Below are positions 11,739 to 23,447 of a DNA stretch of 64,000 bases, in pieces. Position 1 is the first letter of the stretch; each line of letters opens with the position of its first letter. Under the pieces are notes generated by a model. It did not search any database and was not told the origin of the DNA. It saw only the letters and a list, made by a program, of their open reading frames with translations. A program made the position numbers and the translations under genes. The DNA lies in NCBI GenBank assembly GCA_900169235.1, contig FWCC01000062.1:1-64000 (forward strand), in the 5' to 3' direction. This stretch comes from Zarea fungicola (taxonomy: Eukaryota > Ascomycota > Sordariomycetes > Hypocreales > Cordycipitaceae).

Positions 11739-12455
11739 TCGGGACTTTGGGGGTTGCTGCAAAAGGGCCGATAAGTTGCGTCTTGCGTGGGTTGAAAGGG
11801 GGGGAATCTTTGGGGGGATAAGTGACAGTCTGACCCCTGGACTAAAATCTGCAGCTTGTGAGAATTCAGATGAGATTATTCTGAAATGTTGCGAGAGGGT
11901 AGCACTGGGACTGGCGGCAAGACGCTTCGCGGGGAAGTCCCACGCTGCCGACTCCGGGGTGACCCCCACGGAAAGCAGACCGTCTCCCCACATTCATAAT
12001 CTGCGTCGGAATTTCGTGGGGGTACGACTGCAAGCAAGATACCAGCAGTAACTAGATGAAATATGGCAGCCGGGGCCTGTCAAGGACAGAGATGGTTCAA
12101 GGACTGATCCAGTGGCGTATTGGGGCGCGATAAGAAGCCTGAACAGTAAGGAGTCTCCTCGTTGTCATCTGTGCCACTGACAAGGACACTGCTGCGCTCG
12201 CACGATATGCCACCGCACAATACTACTACATACGACTTCTTCTAAACACCAGATTGGGTTGCATCATTTATTCATCAGTAAATTCAAGTCTATAATCCAT
12301 ATGTCCGTTCTAATCCTCAAATACACCAACTCCCTCTGACAGTGGGGAAAGAAAGTACCATTATAATCACGTCCATCGATGCCTCTTTGCCGAGATTTTT
12401 TTTCATGTAATTCCGTTTCAATTTTCTTTTTTTCCTTTTCTGCCTTTTTGCCTCC
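11739..12455. other. Intergenic region, no gene seen
   Basis: Promoter of the C2H2 gene and 3' flank of the ankyrin gene. No repeat or motif stands out. Confidence 0.5.
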
Positions 12456-13108
12456 TCATGAACTCGCCGCCGGTGCATCGTCCTCTGTGCTCTCCTCCAC
12501 CTCAATAGCGGCCGCAGCGCTGCTTAGTCCATCCGCCTGGTTCTCGCCCTCCAAATCCTTTAGGAAGGAGAGAAAGTATTGTGAAACCTCCGTCTTTTCG
12601 TTCTGGTTTGCTAGATCGAGCGGCACATAGTCGCGCTCATTCGCCAGGGCAGGCGAGGCGCCGTGCTCCATGAGGAGCTTGACTGTGTCCAGGTGGCCAC
12701 CAAGCGCAGCCCAGTGCATGCCAGTGTTTCCATGCTCATTGGGCTCGTCCAAAAATGCCTGCTTCTCCTCCTTTGGCCTTTCATCAAAGCATGCAATCAC
12801 TTTGCGCACGGTTTCTAGTAATAGTCAGTTCCTCGCCTTTCCCTTTCAAAGTGGCACGTGAGAACAAGTCAAATAAGACAATTTCTTTGCCCGAGACGGA
12901 ATCTTATCGTACCTAAGTGTCCGTTGCCAGTCGCCATGTGTAAAACTGTGGATTTGCCCTCGTCCTTGGTGGCCATGAGAATGACAGCAGGGTCTACCTT
13001 TTCTCGCTCGGCAATGGCAGAAACACTCTCCATGAGATCTACATCCTCTCCGGCTCTGGCGAAATAAACGAGATCATCAATCTCTTCTTCGGTGATTTGT
13101 GGCGCCAT
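12456..13108 (-). CDS. Ankyrin-repeat protein, Yar1-like ribosome-assembly chaperone
   Basis: Two exons, 13108-12913 and 12814-12456, giving 184 aa; the 98-nt intron has GTACGA...TACTAG. The N-terminus starts MAPQITEEEIDDLVYFARAG. Two ankyrin repeats follow: one around residues 50-65 (STVLHMATGNGHLETV) that spans the splice junction, and one around 95-110 (NTGMHWAALGGHLDTV). The tail is acidic and alanine-rich. Length and arrangement match yeast Yar1, which binds newly made ribosomal protein uS3 (Rps3) and escorts it to the nucleus. A longer open frame upstream of the chosen ATG is present, but only the sequence from MAPQ resembles the family. Confidence 0.85.
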
Positions 13109-13345
13109 TTTATCTTGGTATATGGTGTTGCTTTGCACATCCGCCTTCATACAATCCGCGACTGACACAAATTTTTTGGCTAGTGAGGGGACGGTGTGAG
13201 CTTTGTACCCCGCAATTTTCGCACTGTAGAGGTGTAGGGTAGGCTCCTGTCCTTGCACAGCACGGTCGTGGGATTATATAGAGAGCGTTGTAGAGAGAGA
13301 GGAAAAATTAATTGGTTTCGTAAAAGTACGTGAATGAGGTTGGTA

Positions 13346-14817
13346 TCAATGGATTACAAGCGTCTCCTGCAACACACTGTCCAGCCAGCCTGTAATGTCG
13401 CCAGAATCATCTACTGCTTGCATCTCGGCCTTGACCCCCAAGAGTAGCATTAGCTGTAGATCTCGCAAAAGAGCCACCTGATTACTGTCCAGATTTTGAA
13501 TAGTAGAAATTTTGGACAGCATGCTAGCTGCATATTTTCTATCCCGCGGTGTTAAATCCGAAAGAGCCGCAGCAGGCAAGTTTGGCGCGCTATTGGTACT
13601 GCCTCCCATCACAGACGAGCTGCCTGGCAGGCGGCGCAATAGGTGATCTGATTGTATGCCCAGCCAACTCATGTCCAACGTGACATTGCCTGATTCGTGG
13701 GCAAAGTTCTTTGTCCCGTAGCGATAAGCCCATGCTATATTTAGGCCATCTGGATCAAAATCGGACAAGACAAGCATTGGCAAGTGTGGACAGTCGGCAG
13801 CTACTTGCGCTAGAAAGCTCCGAGTCATCAAATCGGGATAACCTTTAGCCTTGAGTATGTCAGCACTTCCAGCGCATATGATTGCCATTGATGCTGTTAT
13901 CTTACTGTAACCACAATGCCCCGGCCAGCCAGAGATGTTTCCCAGAAACGGACCGCGACGAGGGACCGAAACACCGCCTGGAAATGCATAAGCCGAAGGT
14001 TTTTTTTTTTTTTNNTTTTTTTTTTTTTTTTTTTGGGCAATTGGGGCGTATTCGTACGTCCTTTTCAACTACAAGGAGCCACTTTGCGTCTATGGCTTCC
14101 AATTTTGCAACTGAACGGGTCCACGGAATTGCTACACCCTGCAATTTGTTAGATGCATTCAGATTGGCCAGACAGTAGTACTTACAAACTCGGCCTGCGA
14201 AGCGTGGATTACAGCGTCGCTACGCAGGTGAATAGCTATGCAGCCCGCTACAAATCCCTTGGACGATGCCGTCTGTTTTGTTAGCTTGAGTCATATGAAT
14301 GCGTAATTTGCTTACAATGTTGAGATCATCCCGGTCGGCTCCTAAAGTGTAGGCTACGTTGTCGACGAGGTCATCGACCACTCGTTGCGAGTCAAACAGG
14401 TCCTGGTGCTGGTAGTAAATATGGCTTTCCCAGGGGGTCCATCAGTTTTGGGAGATGGAAAAATGGATTTGTAATTTCCGTACCGCTTTGTCAAAACAGT
14501 CCCGGTGCGCAACGCTTGGTGAGACAACTGAAGTATCAACAATACTCTAACTGTGTGGTGTAAGTAACATGGATAAATGCTTGCTACGGTCACTCACCGA
14601 ATTGTAGCCTTTCTCGAGCATTACTGCGGATAAATCGAATAAATCTATCATCTCGAGCGACGGATTGCGAGTTTCTTGTCCGTGAATTAAACGCGATGCT
14701 CAGCTCTTCTGCATTGGCTAGTGAATCTACAATGCGCTCTAGCGCAGCCTCGATGCGATCTAGAACGGAAGCCGATGATTGCCGTCTCCTCGCTGACTCT
14801 CGCACGATTGTATTCAT
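13346..14817 (-). CDS. SPO11: Spo11, meiotic topoisomerase VI A-like DNA-cleaving protein
   Basis: Seven exons: 14817-14598, 14550-14484, 14424-14316, 14272-14186, 14138-14058, 13977-13906 and 13849-13346, giving 379 aa. The catalytic tyrosine is in the motif HIYYQH (Tyr99-Tyr100, the second expected to attack DNA). The Toprim metal ligands are Glu186 in LLVVEKD and the DFDPDG motif (Asp242, Asp244, Asp246). The KGYPDLMTR block is also present. Spo11 makes the double-strand breaks that start meiotic recombination, so the organism probably keeps meiosis. Intron 5 (14057-13978) contains a poly-A/T run with two unknown bases, but exons on both sides are intact and in frame. The last intron (13905-13850, acceptor CTCAAG) is the least certain junction. 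Confidence 0.9.
14000..14034. other. Homopolymer run with assembly gap (NN at 14014-14015)
   Basis: A run of T is interrupted by two N. It lies wholly inside intron 5 of SPO11, so it breaks open frames but not the gene. Its true length is unknown. Confidence 0.95.
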
Positions 14818-15177
14818 TTTTCAACCAATTGATGCACAAAAGAAAACGATGGACAAAGAAAATCCATTCGAGTAAAGTAATTGCGTTTACCAGGACAAAC
14901 GGCTGTCTCAGAATGTAGGTACCTGCCAGCTGTCAGGCCTTCTGGCAGCCGGTGCGGGTCCGAACTCGAGATGCCCCACTCGGCCGGTTGAGACAGGGGC
15001 TCATCTGCTCGTACTCGTAACAACTGTAGACAAAACTCCCGGAACGCAGCTTCAACAAACAAGTTGCACCGCCTCTCCGTTGCAGTTACAAGCTCTGCAG
15101 GCCACATAAAAGAGCAGACAACGGCAGCAACCCAGAACAATCTGCCTTTGACTCAATTGACAGCAACGACTGTAGCC
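14818..15177. promoter_or_regulatory. Divergent promoter region between SPO11 and ERG7
   Basis: 360 bp separate the two start codons on opposite strands. I see no clear TATA box. A constitutive sterol gene and a meiosis gene share this short interval. Confidence 0.5.
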
Positions 15178-17549
15178 ATGCCGAGCACAACAGCCAGAGA
15201 GACCCGATCGTCGGCGAAGAAGCGCACCCGCGATGACCCTACCAGCACGACCACCAAAAAACCCCGTATCGAGGGCAAGACAGATTATGCGCGCTGGCGC
15301 CTCAAGGACGATGACAGTCGACATACCTGGCACTATCTCACTGACGACAAAGAGGTGGAAAAGTGGCCCCAGAGCACAGCAGAGAAATGGTACATGAACC
15401 TACCATTGGTATGTTGACCGACTGCTCTGCCGGACAGTTTAACAAGGCTAACAACCCTGTTCTACAGAACCTGCCAGACCTTCCCAAAGCCACAAATCCC
15501 CTCGAAGCCGCCAAAAACGGGGCCGAATTCTTCGAGAAGCTTCAGTTGCCTGCAGGCCATTGGGGCTGCGAGTATGGCGGCCCCATGTTCCTCCTTCCGT
15601 GCGTCGTCTTTTCTTGGTACGTGACCAAGACGCCGATCCCCGAAAGCTACGCCATTGAAATAAAGAGATACCTCGCTGCGAGGGCACACCCAGACGATGG
15701 TGGCTGGGGCCTGCACATTGAGGGCGAAAGCACAGTCTTTGGTACCAGCTTAAATTATACCGTGCTTCGCCTTGTCGGCGTCGACCCTGAGGACCCCATC
15801 ATGGTCAAGGCCCGTGGCACGCTGCACAAGCTCGGTGGTGCTCTCTATGCCCCTCACTGGGCCAAGTTCTGGCTGGCCACGCTCGGCGTCGTGAGCTGGG
15901 ATATTGTCAATCCCATCCCGCCTGAGCTTTGGCTGCTGCCGGACTGGGTGCCCATTGCGCCCTGGCGCTGGTGGATTCACATTCGCCAAGTATTCCTGCC
16001 CATGGGCTACGTGTACTCCAAGAAATGGAGCTGTCCGGAAGACGACATCATCCGCGGTCTGAAGGAGGAGCTCTTTGTCCAGGACCACGCAACAATTAAC
16101 TGGGCCAGCCACCGTAACAGTATAGCACCGCAGGACAACTATCACCCGAAGTCTTGGGTGCTGAACACCATCAACTGGGCAATCGTTAATATATATAATC
16201 CCTACGTGCGACCCAATTTTCTCAAGGAGAGGGGCGAGGACTGGGTTAGCACACTGGTCGACATGGAGGATGCCAACACAGACTATGCGGACTTGGCACC
16301 TGTCAGCGCACCCATGAATACTGTCGTCTGCTACATCAGAGACGGGCCGGAGGCCTATTCGGTAAAGAGACATATTGAAAGACTAGAGGAATTTCTATGG
16401 ATGAAGGACGAGGGTATGCTGGTCAACGGTACCAACGGTGTCCAATGCTGGGACACTGCCTTTCTCATTCAGGCCGCGTGCCAGGCCGGCCTACAGACAG
16501 ACGAACGCTGGCGACCCATGCTGCTCAAGGCGCTCAACTACCTCGAGCGACACCAGATTCGTGAAAACTGCGTCGACCAGGAAAAGTGCTACCGCCAACC
16601 ACGAAAGGGCGGGTGGCCGTTCAGCAACCGCGATCAGGGCTACGGCGTCAGCGACTGCATCTCCGAGGCGCTCAAGGGCATCACCCTGCTGCAGAAGACG
16701 GGGGGCTACCCGACGCTGCTGGAGGACCAGCGCATCTTTGACGCCGTCGACACGCTGCTGCTGTACCAAAACGACACCGGCGCGACGTCGTCGTACGAGG
16801 CGCGCCGCGGCAGCGAGTACCTGGAGCTGCTCAACGCGGCCGAGGTGTTTGGCCGCATCATGATTGAGTACGACTACCCCGAGTGCACGACGGCGTGCGT
16901 GACGGCGCTGTCGCTCTTCAACAAGCACTGGCCCGACCACCGCGCCAAGGAGATTTCCCTCTTTATCCAGCGCGCGACCAACTGGATCCGGACCAACCAG
17001 CGGCTCGACGGCAGCTGGTACGGCAGCTGGGGCATCTGCTTCACGTACGCAACCATGTTTGCGCTGGAGAGCATGGCCAGTGTCGGGGAGACGTATGAAA
17101 GTAGTTACATCTCGAAGCGAGGGTGCGAGTTTCTGCTGTCGAAGCAGCGGGAGGATGGCGGCTGGTCAGAAAGTTACAAGGTACGTTTTTCGTCACTGGT
17201 GCGATGGAGGACAAGAATGAAATCACAAGAGAAGGGAGAGTTGACTAACCATTGAAATTAGTCTTGTGAAACTATGACATATATCGAGCACGAAATGGGC
17301 TCTCTAGTTGTGCAGACCGCTTGGGCATTGATTGGCCTGATGGAGGCGGAGTACCCCGACGTCGAGCCGCTCAAGAAGGGCATCAAGCTCATCATGGACC
17401 GACAGCAGCCCAACGGTGAATGGCTGCAAGAGGCGATTGAGGGTGTCTTTAACAAGTCTTGCATGATTTCGTATCCCAACTACAAGTTTACGTTTACGAT
17501 AAAAGCGCTTGGCATGTTTGCCAAGAGATTTCCAGATGAAAAGTTTTAG
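15178..17549 (+). CDS. ERG7: Lanosterol synthase (2,3-oxidosqualene cyclase)
   Basis: Three exons: 15178-15408, 15468-17180 and 17262-17549, giving 743 aa, typical for the family. It cyclises 2,3-oxidosqualene to lanosterol, the first ring-forming step of ergosterol synthesis, on the ER and lipid droplets. Squalene-cyclase QW-type repeats are visible (DGGWGLH, DGSWYGSWG, EDGGWSESY, NGEWLQEAIEG). The catalytic acid is Asp473 in SDCISE, a variant of the usual DCTAE. The C-terminal exon (SLVVQTAWALIGLMEAEYP) closely resembles yeast Erg7. The N-terminus has a basic, Ser/Thr-rich extension of about 35 residues. A triterpenoid-pathway paralogue is possible, but no accompanying P450 or acyltransferase genes are nearby, which favours the housekeeping enzyme. 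Confidence 0.93.
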
Positions 17550-17763
17550 TTTATACGACCGCTGAGTGGATCGATGGCATGCAATGAGGCGAGAGGCGCA
17601 GGTATATAGGGCACGACAAATAATAACAATAGTTAATTAACCAGAAATATTAATAATCATGACAGCTCCGTTTATGCGCTCTTGTAAAATTCTATATACA
17701 TGTATCCATGTTTCTCGTGTTTCATCTCTATATTTGGGTTTGATTTTGGCTCTTCTTTTGGAT

Positions 17764-18759
17764 TTAAAGCTTTCCGCTTCTCTCCTGGACGGCCTTGCGC
17801 AGGAGGGCGATTACTTCGGCGGGATCTTTAGCGCCAAAGACGGCGCTGCCAGCGACAATGACATTGGCACCGGCCTCGGCGGCCTGATCAATGGTGCCGG
17901 GTCCGAGACCGCCGTCGACTTCAATGTTGAGCTCGGGATACCGTTGTCGCAGGGCCTGGACCTTGGGGAGCTCTGAGGCCATGAACTTTTGGCCGCCGAA
18001 TCCGGGGTTGACAGTCATGACGAGAACCATCTGGACAGTGAAAAAAGAAGAAGCATGATTAGTAACTACGACACGGGCATATGGCTTTATGAGCGGGGTA
18101 AAAAAAGCATACATCGGGGTGATCCTTGGGATCGGCAGCTTCGAGATATTCCCACAGAACATCGACAGACGTCTCGGGCTTGATGGCAATGCCGGCGAGC
18201 ATGCCGTTATCGTGAATATAACGGATTAGGTCCGTTGGGTTCGTCTTGCCCGTGGAGGTCTGCTCCGGGTTCTCGGCGTCGGTGGAAAAGGCGGCCTCGT
18301 AGTGGAAGCAATACAGGTCGCAGCCGACTTCCTTGAACGACTTGACCCATTTCTTGGGCTGTTTTTCATATTGGTGCAGAAGTTCATGTCAGTCCATTTG
18401 CGAAATTTTTCCAGAGGGTGAGGAGTAAGAAAATGAGAGCGCACCTCTGCAATCATCATATGGCAATCAAAGGTGCCACGGCCGTGCTTCTCGGTCGGTC
18501 TGTCGACAAACCCGCGAATCTTGGCCACGACGGGGGCGCCAAAGGTCATGTTGGGCACAAAGTGACCATCCCTATATGGAATAAAAGGAGAAAATGTCAG
18601 CTGAGGAGAAACAGTGGACAGAGGGAGAATTCATGATGCTGACATGATGTCAATGTGAAGCCAGTCTGCGCCGTGCTCCATGGTGCGCGCGCAGGCATGG
18701 CCAAACTCGGCAAAGTCGGCGGATAGCACGGAGGGTGCGATGATTGCCTTGGGAGCCAT
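17764..18759 (-). CDS. RPE1: Ribulose-phosphate 3-epimerase
   Basis: Four exons: 18759-18644, 18571-18445, 18358-18113 and 18030-17764, giving 251 aa. It interconverts ribulose 5-phosphate and xylulose 5-phosphate in the non-oxidative pentose phosphate pathway, in the cytosol. Family blocks appear in order: [33 protein letters not shown] (rebuilt across intron 1), the CHMMIAEPKKWV region, [15 protein letters not shown], and [12 protein letters not shown] with an [12 protein letters not shown] phosphate-binding end. His and Asp residues of the metal site are present. The ORF extends 103 codons upstream of the chosen ATG, but that part is leader-like. It ends convergently with ERG7, 214 bp apart. 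Confidence 0.95.
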
Positions 18760-19934
18760 TCTGTCCGAGACTTTGTGTTTCTGGGGTTGAAAATTGAGTT
18801 GTTTGAGAGGGGATTGAGAGGGAGAGGAGAGGGCTACAGCTGGCTTCCTGTTGTCGGGATGGGATGATCGGTGGGGTTGTGGTGTTGGGGTTTTGGCATT
18901 TTGGTGGGGGGAGAGACGCAGGGTCCTTTTATCGCCACTGATAAAGCTATGGAGAGCTCGGCGAGCTTGCAGATTCTGTGGAGCATGTTTCGGAGAGTAG
19001 AATTTACAAATAGGTAGACATTTATTAGACCCAGATAATCCAACTGCGCTCCATAATAAGTTATTCATGGTAATACCGGCGGAGGGTAGTCCGACAGACT
19101 GAGAGTGACGGACAGTTGCGCCCCAAGTGAGCCATTGTCATGATAAGTTGATTTTCTCTGACAAATTATTCCTGCTTCAATTGCTTCATTTTCTATTCAT
19201 CCGAGTTTAACAGTTTGACATTACCACATCATTCGGTTTATTCAAGTTATTCAAAGTCGCACCACGTCCCCGCGTCTGTCTACTCCGGGGTGTCCAAACT
19301 GACAAGTGTTGCAAAGCATAGTCTAAATAGATGCTGTGTACTTTGATTTAATTCACATATGCATACGCGCGGCCTTTCTTCTCCGATTAATTAATTTTTT
19401 TATTTCAATCTCTTTCATTCCTGTCATTATTTCGAGCAAGTCCGGCCGGACTCCGTGGACAGCCGGCCGGTGGCGGGGAATAGACAGGAGGTACCAGACG
19501 ACGGCCCTGCATCCACTGTACTGCTCCCACTGTAGCCAAGGCATTCAGCGCCTCGCCTTCTGTACTGCGACGCTTCCAGTTGTAATTCTCAGCAGACCTC
19601 CTCACTGGGACGCTGCCACGTTTAGGTGCAGGAATGCACAATTTACAATCACTATCAACTCGGAACAAATGGTTAAACAAGTGTAACCGAGATAAGGTTT
19701 AGTCACGGGTCGACTTTCCGACAGCGCCCCTGGTCAAGCAAAGGCGTGGTGGGGTCCGCATTGACTGTCGGTTGCTTCAACCATCGCCACAACCCGGCCT
19801 CGGAGAGATAGTCATTGCATGCTGCATTGTCCATACCCAACTTCCACATTAGGTCTTTTACACAGCCTAAAAAAATTGCCTTTTGTCGTTTCAATAACAA
19901 CCATCACTCTTGTGCAAGACTTTGGCCATCCCTA
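18760..19934. other. Intergenic region, no gene seen
   Basis: Promoters of RPE1 (minus) and of the Zn2Cys6 gene (plus). AT-rich at about 19,130-19,440. No convincing coding sequence or repeat. Confidence 0.5.
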
Positions 19935-21658
19935 ATGGCCACGGCAGCCCAAGGATGCTGGACCTGCAAACGTGAGTGAGTCGCCACCGCCACAATGTTG
20001 ACAAGAGTTGTCGCTGAAACAACATTACCGCGTACAGGGCGGAAAATTGGGTGTGATAGACGGCTGCCATCCTGCAGCAATTGCTTGCGCACAAAGCGGT
20101 CATGCCAAGGATACGGCACTCGTGTGCATTGGCCAGACCATCGAGATGGCAGACGCAAGGATGCCCTCGTCGTACATGTGCCCCCGCCAAATGCTCAAAT
20201 ATGCGAGCACTATGGTCAATATTTTCTCAACGTGGCATTCGACGACATTGCTCAGTCGGAGTATGCTGATTGTGGCAGATTGCAGCGTGCGCTGGTCGTG
20301 CGGCCGCTACCGAGCCCACAAAGGAGCCTCAGCATGCATCCAGTGCTTCCGGAGCAAGATGGATTGCTCTTGTCTTACTGTAGGCCGCAAATCGAAACCG
20401 TCATTCACTCAGAGTCACAGCTGATTCCATGCAGATGAGCGTATAATATCCCCTCTTGTTTCCACGGTTCACATTGAAAACGGGTTCTGCACGGAGCTGC
20501 TACCAATGATGCTCTCCCGCCCAGATGCTTCCGCGGCAGCTTTATCCAACGCAGTCCTGTCCGTGGCAGCCTTTCACCGTTATGGCTCGCAGAATGCATT
20601 GCCGTACAAGGTCAATGCCCTTCGTTATTTATCCGACTCGCTGATGAGCAGTGGCCAGCAGCTCTGCTCCATTGAGGAGACCAAAATGCAACTAGCTGCA
20701 TCCATGATGCTGTGTGTTTATAGTGTATGCACCCCCTGCCGTGAGACTGAGATACAGTGCTGACTCTGCCGACTTTATTTTGACAGGTCTTTGATGAGAC
20801 AGACGGCAAATGGGATATGCATCTGGATGGTGCTAAACAGATGGTTCAAACACTATGCTCCAACTATGGGCAAGGTCTGCAACCAGAATTCTTGTTCTCG
20901 TGGTTTCTTTACCATGAAGTTCTAGGCTGTTTTACGCAGCCACGGCGCGATACTTGCCAAGGTTTCCAGCTTCTCCAAGCCTTTCATGTACCGACATACG
21001 ATACTACTCACGTTCGTCCCCCTTGCGATTAACCCTTCTCGGAATTACTGCTAAACAGCTGTCTTAGATCATTGGTTCACTAGGATGCACAATTGAACTA
21101 CTCGAGATTCTTCATTCAACAAACAAATTGCGCGCAGAATCATGCCAAATGGAGCCAATCACGAGTTCTATGGAGATGATGCAGCGGCGAGCAAGTCTAG
21201 AGGCGAGGTTACACGGCCTCACCCAGCGACTCAATGCTGATGAAGAAGCTCTAGAGACACCGGAACGGTGTGCACACATCTTGGCCTCGGCCGAACTCTA
21301 TCGCCTCGCGACCATTCTGTACCTGCAGCGCGTGTACCCGCTCAAAGACGACGAGAAATTCAAGAAGCTTCATCACGAACAGGCGTTTCATGTCCTCGGA
21401 CGACTCAAGGTTCCCACAGGTCCGTGGCCTTTGTTTGTGATTGCGTGTGAATCCGAATCGGATGAGCACCGTATCCAGATCCTGCAAGCGCTGGAGAAAA
21501 TGGACAATGTCCGAAAGATTGGCAACGTACACGTGATGAGGACCATTATCGAAGGTATTTGGAAGCAAAAGGACCTCCGAAATACCGAATCCTCCACTCA
21601 GCCCATAAAGTGGTGGAGTACAGTTTACAGTGACACGGCTGTGCCATGGTTTATATGA
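19935..21658 (+). CDS. Zn(II)2Cys6 transcription factor next to nitrilase
   Basis: Five exons: 19935-19971, 20038-20379, 20435-20724, 20787-21011 and 21068-21658, giving 494 aa in frame throughout. The tiny first exon encodes only the start and the first two cysteines (GCWTCK). The zinc cluster continues in exon 2 with KIGCDRRLPSCSNCLRTKRSC, near residues 8-36. The rest is helical, like the C-terminal region of fungal Zn2Cys6 regulators. Its stop is only about 30 bp from the stop of the convergent nitrilase gene, and a PLP decarboxylase lies just beyond. It may regulate those two, which is inference from position. Intron positions 2 and 4 rest on frame continuity and GT/AG signals only. Confidence 0.82.
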
Positions 21659-21688
21659 GTATGTTGAGCTATATAAACAGGTCCTACT

Positions 21689-22785
21689 CTAGGAGTGATT
21701 CTCGGTCATGTTTGTGATGTGCTTGCCTACAGAAGGGTTCACAAGAAGACTCAGCAGATCCGGCCGGGCGTAATGACCGACAACGTCAATAAAGGCCTTT
21801 GGCCGATCAATATCGCGCAAATTCACGTCTGCTACCAAGATGCCCTCCACGCCGTCGCTAATCGGCTCGCACAGAGGCTTGCCATCGGGACCGAAAATCA
21901 TCGAAAAACCTCCACCAGGCTTGTTTTTAAACTGTTAGCAAAGGAGCTGACGAGAGGAGATGAATTTCACGAACGGTTTTGGTAACTGGATTACCCACCA
22001 GCTGGTTCTTCTCAAGGTTCCCCTCTGTGAGAATCTGTGTCGCGACAACCACAAAGGTGCAGCCTTCAATCGCCATAAATTGGCTGGCGCGGTAGCTTGC
22101 CTCGCCCGTCTCATGATAGAGCCAGGATATTTTCTCGGGATCGGGCATCTCGAACTCGGGTGGCCAGCTGGCGACGTGAATCTGGACTCCTTGCGCGTAT
22201 TCATAGTACCGCAGCAGGGGTTGCAGATGTTCCCAGCAATTCAGCCCACCAACCTTGCCGAATGGCGAGTCAACCACCGTGATCAGAGAGTCAGCCTGGC
22301 CTTCTCCCCAAATTGTCCTCTCCACATGGGTTGGCTTGATCTTTCTGCGGTGGTGGACAATCTCGCCGCCTGGGGAAATGAAGGACTGGGCCATGTACAA
22401 GCTCGCTCCGTCCCGTTCGCTGTACCCGAGCACGACCATCATTCCGGCTTTCTTGACGGCGGCTTGAATGCGTCGCATCTCTGCCGAGTCTTTGGCCATG
22501 GAGTTGCCCATGTACTTGTGAACCCAATCACCATTGCTGATGACTGGTGATGTCCACATTTGCCTAATAGTATACATTAGTGCCCACCCAAAAAACCATT
22601 GAATAAGCGCTGGGGAAAGAAACGGACCATGGGTACCCTGGAATCCACACCTCAGGAAACCCAAGGACTTGAATGCCCTTGCTGGCTGCTTGCTCGATGA
22701 GGGAGATGGTTTTGTCCACGCTTCCCTGCAGGTCCAGCCATACTGGTTCAGCTTGGATAGCTCCGACTCTGACAATTTTATCCAT
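21689..22785 (-). CDS. Nitrilase / cyanide hydratase family enzyme
   Basis: Three exons: 22785-22628, 22563-21975 and 21931-21689, giving 329 aa. The Glu-Lys-Cys catalytic triad of carbon-nitrogen hydrolases is complete: Glu45 in [11 protein letters not shown], Lys127 in [12 protein letters not shown] and the nucleophile Cys162 in [12 protein letters not shown]. The NCWEH motif and a [13 protein letters not shown] block near the C-terminus are those of nitrilases and fungal cyanide hydratases (branch 1). It would convert a nitrile to acid plus ammonia, or cyanide to formamide; the substrate cannot be read from the sequence. No signal peptide, so cytosolic. The last junction (donor GTTCGT at 21974) is less certain because the intervening bases are also open in frame. 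Confidence 0.9.
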
Positions 22786-23447
22786 GATTGAGAACGGGAT
22801 TAATTTTTATTGAATTAAGTACCTTGCAGCCGGAGGACTGAATGGAGGCTACCAGGTGCCCCAGCCCGTACTTATACATGGTGCGGCCCAGTGGCTTTAT
22901 CAACTCCCACTTACAACCGCCAGCTTGGAGCTTAAGCCTATCTTCTAGATTCAAATCCCCCGCTGGCCGCGGGCTGCCGGCACAGAGCGTCAGGTTCAAA
23001 TTATCGGTAGTTCAAGTTTACCATTATTTAATACATGCAAATTCGCAAAGACTTGCTTTCGCAAAGTGTTGCCTTCGCACACTACTGCCATTGAAGCGCA
23101 GACCCACAACATCATGGGGAGCGGGGGAAGCAGAAACGGCAACAGTTTGCGATCGATTATCAACTCAAACGGGGCTGGGAAAATAGCGCTGGTAATTTAT
23201 TCTATGCAATATCAGCAATTTAGAAGAGTCTGATCCATAATAGAACGAATGTGACGTGTACATTTTCTTTCCCTGTTGCATTTCAGTTGCCATTACGTTT
23301 AACAAATTCATGCCTCTGGTCTCACTAGTGGTGGTGCCCGCCCCCAGTTCCAACAGCTTTTAAAAACGAGGACACTGGCGTCCTTTTCCAATATCTGCCC
23401 TCCTTTTTTTCCCATTCTAACTATACTAAGATAAGGCCAAGCGAATC
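22786..23447. promoter_or_regulatory. Divergent promoter of nitrilase and decarboxylase genes
   Basis: 662 bp lie between the two start codons on opposite strands. A direct repeat TTCGCAAAG / TTCGCAAAGTGTTGCCTTCGCA occurs at about 23,042-23,080. No sure TATA box is seen. The arrangement would allow co-regulation. Confidence 0.45.

Noticed and set aside
13346..14144. SPO11 read as pseudogene because of Lys runs and undefined residues
   Set aside because: The Lys runs are translated poly-A in an intron; spliced exons restore all catalytic motifs.
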